Positions 1 through 9,086 of a stretch of 11,225 bases of DNA are shown one piece after another (within the stretch, counting starts at the first letter, position 1; every line of letters starts with the position of its first letter). The stretch comes from Physocladia obscura (Eukaryota > Chytridiomycota > Chytridiomycetes > Chytridiales > Chytriomycetaceae): assembly GCA_027596945.1 (NCBI GenBank), contig JADGJH010001219.1, forward strand, positions 1 through 11,225. Direction: 5' to 3'. The translations under genes were made by a program, and so were the position numbers. Under the pieces are notes generated by a model. It made no database searches and was not told the origin of the DNA. It worked only from the letters and a program-made list of their open reading frames with translations.

Positions 1-63
1 CTAAGACAAAAACACATGTGTCTCATGAATTTGTCACAATCAAGACAAAATCAGAAAAAAGGA

Positions 64-140
64 AGTGATATCAATCACAAAATGAATCAGTGATATCAGA
101 TCTCCAAATGAATCAGTGATATCAATCTCAAAATGAATTT
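64..140. repeat. Three-copy tandem repeat, unit about 25-26 bp
   Basis: The core AGTGATATCA occurs at 64-73, 89-98 and 115-124, each followed after a few bases by AAATGAAT. The spacing is 25 and then 26 bp. Copies differ by a few substitutions. It lies in AT-rich non-coding DNA left of the decayed relic. I see no function and no wider array. Confidence 0.8.
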
Positions 141-261
141 GAGAAGGAATGAATTTGAAATAGAATTTCAAATACACTGGTTTAAAAGGGCTTTGTTTTT
201 CTTTTCTGTGAACAAATAATCTTACAATAAAACACAAATTCTACCTTTACAATCTAATCTA

Positions 262-1642
262 CTATGAAGCTTTTAAAGCTTCCCCTCCATGTGAAAAACC
301 AACATGGTTGGCAGGCCCGGAGTTGCCAGTTGCTGTGTAACTCAACCCAGACAATTGGAAATGTCTTTGGAGCTGGGACATCCTGATTGCGTCTCTCTGG
401 CACGTTTGGTGTACTGTCTGGTCCCACTGATGGCGCATTTGTGGTGGGCACTCCTTTGGCACTGGAGCTGGTGGCTTCACTGGTTTTTTCACTCCACAGC
501 GTGCCACAGTGACCCAGTTGTTTGCTGTCAAAGCTGGGGCCTCGGCAGTGTTCCACACTTGTGCTGGCACTGTTTGCGCATGTGCTTGCACTTGCTGCAT
601 GACTGGTGCAAGCCCCAATACATTTTGTCCATTCATGCCATGGCAGTTGCCAGATCCAGTGCTTGGTGTCAGAGTGGCCATTGCTGATGTGTTGACAGGG
701 TGGCTGCTAAATGCAGGGCTGCTGTTTCCAGTTACAGTAGTCTGCTGGCCTGTGAATGCAGCCAGTAACTCCATGAGCTGCTGGAGCTGCTGGAGCTGCG
801 CTCAAAGGCCAGCAGCTTCTGCCTCAGCACAATTGGCGCGCTCTTAAGCTTTTTTGATTTGCACAATTAGGTTGATCTGTCGAGGGATGTGGGCACAAGC
901 ATTCAGTGTTGTCAGAGTCGGAATTGTTTGTCTGAGGTATGATGGCTGTTTGGCAGTCCCCGATGTTGGCAGGACTCTGCCTGGCAGTTGTCCAGTGAGG
1001 ATCTGCAGTGTAAACAGCCGTGGCATGGGCGCAGCCCTGCTTCCAAACTGAAATGGTGCATTAGCACTGGATGTTGCAAATGTCACTGTGTTTTTACTCA
1101 ATACTGTGGCAGTTGCTGCCACATGGTTTTGGTGGCACTGACTGCCGTTTTGTTCATTTTTGGCATTTCGACTGTTAGCGCATCACTTGGCGCAGCCCCT
1201 TTCATGGCTGTCATGATCGGGGCAAAGAACAGTGTCTGCTGCACCTTTGCCTTGCTGGTGCTCATGGGCTGCAATCCAGATCCCGTTGCTGTTTGCGCTT
1301 CAGATTCATTGACGCGCGGCATCGACTCTACGTGCAGTCGCTTCTTTGCCAGCTGCACAAAATGAATTTTGCATGCTCTGACTCCCATTTTGCAAAGAGA
1401 TTGGTGGCAGCAGACTTGTCTTTGTGGAGGGCGGCATCAAGGTGGCACCAGTGGTTGCACATCCCACACTTAAGCTGGATGTACACAAACCCAAATTGGT
1501 ATGGGTTCCTGCCAGTGCTGTTCGACATAAGAGTAGCAAACTCACAGCCCTGGGTAGGACAGCAAGCCCAGTTGTGTATGCACTTTGCTAGTGCTGCTTC
1601 AAATAAAACAAAGGGATGCTTGTTAAAGGTGACACATGTCAT
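262..1642 (-). pseudogene. Decayed protein-coding relic with Cys/His cluster and coiled-coil-like end, probably from a mobile or repeated element
   Basis: Four consecutive open stretches on the minus strand read as one broken protein: 1642-1328, 1388-1098, 1122-844 and 774-262. The first two joins need a frame change inside 1388-1328 and 1122-1098. The last two share a frame and are separated by two stops (844-846 TAA, 802-804 TGA) within a Glu/Ala/Gln/Leu-rich stretch. The same frame as the first block also continues upstream of 1642 past a TGA at 1646-1648. The N-terminal block has a Cys/His cluster, C-x5-CC-x4-C-x25-C-x2-C-x3-CH, which may be a zinc-binding fold. The middle is low-complexity Thr/Ala/Ser/Pro. 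The end holds a QLQQLQQL leucine/glutamine repeat encoded by 9-nt units (775-799). CpG is scarce (about 30 by hand count in 1.35 kb at near 50% GC) while TG/CA is abundant, unlike the genes to the right. I do not recognise the family. A live gene with unusual introns is less likely but not excluded. Confidence 0.55.
266..282. repeat. Short perfect inverted repeat
   Basis: GAAGCTTT and AAAGCTTC are separated by one T. The repeat overlaps the last codons of the decayed relic. With 8-bp arms in AT-rich DNA it may be chance. It could also be part of an element end, but no partner was found near 1650-1800. Confidence 0.5.
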
Positions 1643-3308
1643 TTTTCAACAAGATTCCTCCCTAATGGTGACAGTCAATAAATATCCACAAAATTATAAT
1701 TATGTATACATTATGAAGGAGCACAAAGGGACTCCACCTTGTCAAAGTTTGCATTTCATATTTTGGATGTGCTAGGGCTGTTTTGAATAGTTGAGAATCC
1801 TGTCAGGCTAAATGTTAACCAGTCCCTAACAGAGATTATCAATAGACTCAAGCAAACAATCAACAAATCAAAATCAAAAAGCAAGTCTATCAATAAATTA
1901 AAAAGTCAATTGTAATTAAATGAGTTCCAAACAAAAAAGGAAGCAACATTGTTTGACAAGATAACAAAACTAATGGATGTGAAAAATTTTATGAGACTGA
2001 TAGAGAGGTTTTTGCAGTTGACAAAAACAGTGGTGTTGAGTTGTTTTCAAAGAAGAAAATCTTTGAGTTTTCAAGTGCAGAGTTAAATTGGAAGGTCATT
2101 AAAAAAAATTTTATTTTTTTCATAATCCACAAAAACTGAAAAAACCATTAATAATATTAATCATCCACATTAACTCCTGCTCATCCTTTTCTTGCATTCA
2201 ATATCAGAATTTAGACATTCCTGTGCTGTCCACAAGGTGCAGAATCGTATGGTTAAGTTGATTGGGTTTTAGCAAATCAAACATTCTTGCCCAGTTGTGC
2301 AAATTTGCAAGTGATTTCATGTTGTTTACTCCATTACTTCAATCCATTGTCCACACCTATGTGATTCAAAGTTTTACCAATTTTCAACTTGTTTGATTGA
2401 AACATATACAAGAATCCTGAAATATGCTTGTTCTTGTGGTTTTTCAGAAATTCACCCAAAAGTTTTCCTGTTTACAATTTTCCACACAATTACAAGTTGT
2501 AGTGATGTTGCATAGGTTGTTTTCATGATTCAAAATTTTTTCTTTGTTTTCTTGGCAAAAAATATGGGGATATAAAATCAGAAATATAAATATAACCAAT
2601 GCAAATCTTAGTATCACAATAATATTATTAATTATCATTATATTGACTTGATAAAAAAAAGCACATTAAGTATCACATCATTGATAAAAATAGGCTTGCT
2701 TGGACCTTTTTTCCAAAAATGGATTCAAGCACTATCATTGGTTTGAATTGTTTGAATAATGTTGGTTCTAATTGTAATATTGATAATTACTTTCTGACAG
2801 ACAATTTTAGAATCTACTTTTAAATTTTTATTGGGCAAAATCCAGTTACAGCAATCACATTTGTATAGCAGAAATTTTCCAAAACATTTACGTTTAATCA
2901 ACTTGTGAACAATTTTAGCAAATAAATCCATCATATCAAAATCAATTTGACTAACACTATTATTTAGTAACAACAAATTGAAGATTCCATTCTTTTAATA
3001 TAAGTAAGTAAATTTTTTTTTTGTACTAAACTGTGTTTTAATAATTTAATTGTTTTTTGTGCTATAGTGCATTTTAATATATAATGCCAACTGGATAGAA
3101 ACACAGTAGAGTCCTTCTTCTTGTATTATCTTCCAAAAATAAGACATATTAACAGATTCCTTCTACTAAAAGGCAGCTTGTGCATTACCAAGAAACTAAG
3201 TGGGTGGTTTCTGTAGAATGCTATGATCCAATCTTACTTAATTTCACTAAATTTTTGGTGTATTCTTTGATGTTTACTTGTTTCAAGTTGCTGATTTTTT
3301 TGATACTG
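1643..3308. other. AT-rich stretch without a supportable gene
   Basis: About 1.67 kb of AT-rich DNA. The first 100 bases or so may contain further decayed codons of the relic on the minus strand, with several stops. Beyond that, only short open frames rich in Ile/Lys/Asn/Phe are present, as expected from base composition. I see no tRNA, no tandem array and no convincing inverted repeats. Confidence 0.6.
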
Positions 3309-3629
3309 ACAAATTCAAAAATATCATTTTTCCATAAATGACTTTATTGCAACATATTTAGGAGAATATGAGCCCAATCCGCATTTCTGGCTGCCGGTTT
3401 CCATCCCAATTGATGTCCAGTCATTGCCACGGCTCCCTCCCTCCGTGTATACCTTCCTGTATACTTCTCTGTGGGCTAGGAGTGGGTTCTCCATAGGGAG
3501 ACCCAAGAGGGCTATTGCGTTCCCAAATTGTCCTGTGGCCAGATTCGTGTTTTATTCTTTTGAGTTTTTGGTGGATTTGGGGGAGGAGGGTGCTGGAGGA
3601 GAGAGTTACCACAAATTCAAAAATGTCAT
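3309..3629 (-). mobile_element. Putative retroposed insertion flanked by a 19-bp direct repeat
   Basis: ACAAATTCAAAAATATCAT (3309-3327) and ACAAATTCAAAAATGTCAT (3611-3629) match at 18 of 19 positions and flank 283 bp that is clearly richer in GC than the DNA on either side. Read on the minus strand, the insert ends with AATAAA (about 3350), then GGAAAAA directly at the repeat, like a polyadenylation signal plus a short A tail. Inside there is a hairpin (3484-3504) and two near copies of TGTATAC. This pattern fits a LINE-mobilised insertion such as a SINE or a processed transcript. I found no clear pol III A or B box and no recognisable protein, so the source is unknown. Confidence 0.5.
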
Positions 3630-3799
3630 CTGAAGTACAACCAAACTTCTCTCTGGCATGCCGGCACCATATTTGGACACTAAGAGAAAATATACTTGGT
3701 TTCTTTTTTTATGTACTTACACAAAGAACCAGTAATGTGTTTTAATGGTGATTTGTGCCAACATAATTTCAAATTAAATTGCTGACCAACAAAACAAAA
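3630..3799 (+). promoter_or_regulatory. Presumed 5' flank of the kynurenine monooxygenase gene
   Basis: This AT-rich segment lies between the flanked insertion and the KMO start codon, so it must hold most of the KMO leader and proximal promoter unless these reach back into the insertion. The start codon context is A-rich (AACAAAAATGG, A at -3, G at +4). I recognise no specific factor site. Confidence 0.35.
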
Positions 3800-5502
<1,703 letters not shown>

Positions 5503-5593
5503 AATATATACTCACTTGAAAAAAAAACTACGTAAATTAAGAACTGAAGAAAATTGCAAAGATATAACTAGTAATTCTTCAAAAATAGTTTAT
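5503..5593. other. Shared 3' region of two convergent genes
   Basis: These 91 bp lie between the KMO stop (+) and the B12D-type stop (-). The DNA is A/T-rich, with a run of nine A. Both 3' untranslated regions must end here or overlap. I see no clear polyadenylation hexamer in a decisive position. Confidence 0.4.
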
Positions 5594-5848
5594 TTATATG
5601 CGGGCCTCTTCAGTAATGTGTCGATAAAAGAAATTTTCCCGCTTCTCTTGAATTGACGGTGGTAAATCCAAATGCTGTTCCCATTGAGTCACAGTCTTTG
5701 CCCGTTCACCAAGAAAAATTTCCGGGTTCTTAGTCATATGCTTGTGTGACATGTACGTTCCTAGGCCAAGAGCCACTGACATCATTGCAAACAGTGGAAC
5801 GACTTCGCTGGGGACTTTGGCAAGTGTTGGAAGCTTTTGTGGTGCCAT
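5594..5848 (-). CDS. B12D / MLRQ (NDUFA4-like) small mitochondrial membrane protein, 84 residues
   Basis: A single-exon gene for a small single-pass protein. Residues 15-34 (starting EVVPLFAMMS) form the membrane helix, and the preceding PxEVxPL pattern followed by a Tyr/His/Lys-rich stretch and NPEIFLGERA resembles the B12D family. Fungal members are usually labelled NADH-ubiquinone reductase MLRQ subunit; the animal relative NDUFA4 is now placed with cytochrome c oxidase. A role in the respiratory chain at the inner mitochondrial membrane is therefore likely, but the exact complex is uncertain. The tail (residues 50-84) is charged and ends HITEEARI. The start is the first ATG with A at -3. 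Upstream lies a cluster of TGACTCA sites. Family assignment rests on pattern memory, not on an alignment. Confidence 0.75.
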   Translation of the reverse strand: MAPQKLPTLAKVPSEVVPLFAMMSVALGLGTYMSHKHMTKNPEIFLGERAKTVTQWEQHLDLPPSIQEKRENFFYRHITEEARI

Positions 5849-5930
5849 AATGTAGTTTCGATAAAATAATAACTGGTTATGAAGTCTTTTTTATATTTAT
5901 ATGGGCTCATTTGCGGAACGGTTTGTGTTG

Positions 5931-5992
5931 TGACTCAATTTCGCGAATTTGAGTCATTTGAAGTCATAACAGACAGTTTGAAAAATGACTCA
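5931..5992. promoter_or_regulatory. Cluster of three TGACTCA (Gcn4/AP-1 type) sites, two in a 26-bp imperfect palindrome
   Basis: TGACTCAA (5931-5938) and its inverse TTGAGTCA (5949-5956) flank the core TTCGCGAA, giving a 26-bp palindrome with a single mismatched pair. A third TGACTCA lies at 5986-5992. TGACTCA is the classic binding site of fungal bZIP factors such as Gcn4. The sites are 83-144 bp upstream of the B12D-type start codon, a normal promoter distance. Confidence 0.6.
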
Positions 5993-6101
5993 CGTACACC
6001 TCTTTTTTTCAACTTATTTTCTCATCCTGATAACAATGGGATTTCTTTGAAAGCAATTGCTTTTATTGTCGAATTTGAAAGAAAATTTGAGAAGAAAAGG
6101 G

Positions 6102-6122
6102 AAAAAAAAAAAAAAAAAAAAA
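6102..6122. repeat. Poly-A/poly-T run of 21 bases
   Basis: There are 21 consecutive A on the plus strand, preceded by a purine-rich stretch from about 6077. On the minus strand it is a T run starting five bases after the stop codon of the tail-anchored protein gene. It may act as an A/T-rich 3' end or nucleosome-depleted element. Its length is likely to vary between isolates. Confidence 0.85.
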
Positions 6123-6126
6123 GATA

Positions 6127-7630
6127 TCACAAAAACAGTGACCCCACAATTGATTTCACAATCCCTACAACAATCCCTCCAAACACACCAAACCAGTCAC
6201 TAGTCTCCATATTAGTGCGAACAGCAAGCGCCGTTTCAGAATCTTCTCTGGTTTCGACACTGCGCAAATGATTTTTGTAAACGGCCAACAAATGCCGCAG
6301 CCGTTCTTCTGAGTGAATTTGCGGTGCGGATCCGATTTCAGTTAGTGAAAAAGATTTCTCAAGCGTTACTGATAGATCACGGATCCGGGAAATTAAGAAT
6401 GAGATGTTTGTATCATGAGGTGCATCAAATGGTTTCAAGCTGTCAAAAAAAAAAAATCAGCAAAATAACAAATAATTATTAGTTTTCTCACCTTGTAGGA
6501 CCAGCCCGGAATTCAACAATAAGTCCTTCAATCTTACTCCCTCCACCAACGGCAATTTCTCCACTACTACCGCTACTACCAAACGCATCAACTCCAACGC
6601 TGACACCAACACTCTTCCCAATAACCGCCGAAACACCCAAATTCCACCCACGCACAAGCTCCTCAGCAATAACACGCGCAATATCACCACCCCGCACAGT
6701 CTCCACCAAAAAATCACGCAACACCGTGGCATCCGCCACAAGATCTGGCTGCAAAAACACGGCCGTCGTATGCGTTGCAAGCAACTCAACTGCAAACGAC
6801 AACCGCCAATGCACGTGTGTCGGTGTTTCGTCAAGAATAGTTTCGGCGGTCGCTGATGTCGCAGTATATGGAGCGACACCTGCAATTGCACCGAAGCGAC
6901 GGAGTGAGCCCGCGCGGCTGCGAGTGCTCATAAATGATGGACGTTTCGCGCGGATTGGAGCTGGCGGTGTCGCTCCGGATGATGACAGTTCGGAATTGTT
7001 TCGAAGACGGGGGTTTATGTAGACCGGTGAGTTTGACGTCGATGAGAGGATGCTGTCACGACTGCTTTTTTTGCTTACTTGCTGCTGTTGCTGAGGAATG
7101 TTGCTGGGACGGCGCAGCGGTTTTCGTGGGGCATCAGAAGCCTGAATGGGTTGCGACAATATCGAGCTTGTGTCGGTGTTTTGCCACGGTTGTTCGACAC
7201 TGAGGATACTACGAGGTCGTTGCCGTGGTCCTGCAACAGCATATGATACTCGACGACTTGGTGCTCTAGAAAGTGGCGACGAATAGAGTACTGGACTGTT
7301 TGGGACAGGAACATGTGGTGTTGGTGTCTGAGGCTGCGACGTGACAATATGTTTCGGTGCGGTGTAAAGAGTGCAATTGTTATTTGATCGAATTATTGCC
7401 GCGTTCGTTAATAGTTTTGCGGGCGCGACTGAGGATATAGGTTTATCGTTGCCAAGAGGAAATAGTCCAGAGATCCACAATATGTTAGGATCAAGAGCCT
7501 TGTTACTTAGTGCAACGTCTTCGCGCAAATCCACAGCCAAGTCTCCAACTTCACACAATCCATCCTCAAAAAAAACGCCAACTTTACCGCCATCTTCCGT
7601 CGGTTCTATTATTTTAGAAAAGAAATTCAT
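6127..7630 (-). CDS. Unrecognised protein with disordered middle and hydrophobic C-terminal tail, two exons, 483 residues
   Basis: Exons are 7630-6492 and 6439-6127, joined across a 52-nt intron (GTGAGA donor, T-rich run, CAG acceptor) that keeps phase and continues FRAGPT-SLKPFDAP. I do not recognise the family. Residues 1 to about 95 look like a folded N-terminal domain (start MNFFSKIIEPTEDGGKVGVF, with a WISGLFPLG motif). Residues about 95-280 are rich in Pro, Ser, Gln and Arg, including a QQQQQ run, and probably disordered. Residues about 285-460 look folded again, with Leu/Val-rich helices and an Arg/Glu-rich helix (SEERLRHLLAVYKNHL). The last ~20 residues (FGVFGGIVVGIVKSIVGSLFL) form a hydrophobic end, as in a tail-anchored membrane protein. 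The start has a TGA directly upstream in frame; another ATG four bases earlier opens a six-codon frame. The real start could also lie in an unseen upstream exon. Confidence 0.75.
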
Positions 7631-7721
7631 TCATTAACAACGAAGGAGGCTGGTCTTAGTTTTCCTTATTCCCCACATTCTATGAACGAATTGCGTGGGA
7701 TATATTTCGCTCAATATGATA

Positions 7722-9009
7722 CTAACCAACAGCATCAATTCGAATAACTTGTTTCCCATGATTCCATACAGATGCAATACCAAATTCGGCATCATGAGTC
7801 TGAGTTGATGCAGCATAGCTCGAAAAGTAATGATAATTCGAAGAATTTTTAACTTCAGGACCACCGTTAGTGGTTATCACGTCTAGGCCTGCAAGAAGAA
7901 CAGCGCGAAGAGTTTTCATAGTGACAGAGAGAGATTGCGAAGAGTTTGACTCGGTTTTCGTTTTTCCAAAAAGGTGGGTGGACAGCGGAGACGCAAAGAG
8001 GCCCGAAAATCCAACATTAATGAGATTTTTCGCAGTTAAGATTACAGGGCGTGTGTATGGAGATTGGGCGCGAATGCCATAAAAATAGGCTGTTAGGAAA
8101 CGGCCAATATATGGCACTTTGGAGGTGAGAGGCGGGGCGTCAGGCAATAGCGTGGATTGATGGTATACGAGAGCGCGAAAATTTGCTTGGGGGAGGCAAT
8201 GTCGAAGCGCGTTGAGGGTTGACGGGGAGAGAGAGATACGATCTTAATAGGAGGAATATACAGTGGGCTTCAAAAAGAAAAGAGAAAAAAAAAAACATAC
8301 GGTTAAGTCGATGGTCAGAATCGGACCAAGCTGCACCAAACACGTCGTTTCGTTGAACAAAAACGCGAGACGCGATGCCAACTTTCTTCAGAGATTGCGC
8401 TAGGCAAAGAGCACCCAACCCTCCGCCAACAATCAGAACGCGAAACGGGCGGCCTGGTTTCTGCTGGCTATCGATGCTTTGACTTACTTCAGCTAATTCG
8501 GCAGCACGCGCGACGGCATCATCACCAAGTAGATCGCGCACATACTCTTTTCGGGTCTGCTGATCGTTGTTGCGACGGCCACCACCCCATTTCGAATACA
8601 GCGAGGCGGCATCATTATCATCGACAGCGAAAGAATCATTCAAGTTGCTGTTGTTGAAGTTGTTCCAATCGTCATCTGAGTTTGCATCGTCAACATCAAA
8701 ATCAAAAGCAGGATCAAAGTCGGCATTGGATAGACCAAAGTCGAAGGACGGCGCAGCCCACACGTCGAGCCCCGGCGCATCCGGATCAAAGTATTCAAAA
8801 TCATAGTCATCCAGCGTCAGGTGGTCGTATTTATCGCTTGATGCACCAAGGTATTCGCTTGTTTCCAATGCGTGATTCGTTTCGTCATTGTAAGCATTAT
8901 TGTCCGATCCGGATGTTCCAACAGCCATTGCCTGCGAGTACGACTCATCGGCCCATACATCCAGCTCGTTATCTCCGCCGCTATCTTTCCCGTTGCCATT
9001 TCCATCCAT
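7722..9009 (-). CDS. FAD-monooxygenase-like protein with acidic N-terminal extension, lacking the C-terminal half
   Basis: Exons are 9009-8301 and 8242-7722; the 58-nt intron (GTATGT to AAG) keeps phase. Product 409 residues. Residues 1 to about 140 are highly acidic and Asn-rich with Asp/Phe/Tyr patches and a repeated LDVWA (16-20 and 81-85). A Rossmann fold starts at 189 with VLIVGGGLGALCLAQSLKK (191-209), typical of group A FAD monooxygenases. The acidic residue expected at the end of strand 2 (VFER in the family) is replaced here (VFVQR). RISLSPSTLNALRHCLP follows, then a VTMKTLRAVLLAGL segment like the family's R/LR helix. The frame stops at IDAVG, about where the DG motif (GADG) would begin; no DG or GD motif is visible. 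An alternative last intron (donor GTTAGT at 7726) would change the last residues only. I chose the ATG at 9009 (GCAATGG context); the in-frame ATG at 9108 would overlap the divergent gene. Substrate unknown; activity doubtful. Confidence 0.7.
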
Positions 9010-9086
9010 TGCGAAACTGAAGGGTCCAAATTGGATTTTTGATTTGGATGGATTTTGCGGTGATTGAAACAAAACAAAAAAAACCC
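9010..9086. promoter_or_regulatory. Compact bidirectional promoter region
   Basis: Only 77 bp separate the two divergent start codons (flavoprotein gene on minus, ERCC1 on plus). It includes the small palindrome TCCAATTTGGA/TCCAAATTGGA (9025-9035) and A-rich leader DNA before the ERCC1 ATG. Transcription start sites must lie here, inside one of the neighbours, or further upstream with overlapping 5' leaders. Confidence 0.45.

Larger units (their letters stand above)
5849..6126 (-). promoter_or_regulatory. Upstream region of the B12D-type gene, also 3' end of the neighbouring gene
   Basis: This 278-bp gap separates the start of the B12D-type gene from the stop of the next minus-strand gene, so it holds the former's promoter and the latter's 3' untranslated region. 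It contains a cluster of TGACTCA sites (5931-5992) and a polypurine stretch ending in 21 A. A plus-strand open frame from 5879 runs through the A run and into the neighbour's coding exon; I do not consider it a gene. Confidence 0.5.

Noticed and set aside
64..140. Possible CRISPR-like repeats
   Set aside because: Only three imperfect copies without spacers of regular length, and the genome is eukaryotic.
304..847. Plus-strand open frames rich in Cys, Trp and His opposite the relic
   Set aside because: They are the complement of the minus-strand Ala/Thr/Gln-rich reading, show no domain pattern, and their composition follows directly from the CTG/CAG-rich opposite strand.
2444..2638. Minus-strand 64-residue frame with a signal-peptide-like start and four cysteines
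   Set aside because: Very AT-rich DNA gives Ile/Phe/Leu runs by chance; there is no homologue I know and no supporting context.
2725..2976. Minus-strand 83-residue frame with several Cys and Lys
   Set aside because: AT-rich composition explains it; no recognisable motif beyond scattered cysteines.
5879..6271. Plus-strand 130-residue frame starting with a hydrophobic segment
   Set aside because: It runs through the 21-A run as poly-Lys and then overlaps the coding exon of the minus-strand gene; it lies in a promoter region.
6457..6891. Second minus-strand frame, Arg/Leu/Val-rich, over the tail-anchored protein exon
   Set aside because: Shadow frame of the longer 380-codon exon, which has sensible amino-acid use and a phase-keeping splice.
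7389..7630. Continuation of the flavoprotein's missing half into the next gene as one fused protein
   Set aside because: An in-frame stop lies directly before the next gene's ATG, no splice in the right phase bridges them, and the downstream protein shows no DG or GD motif.
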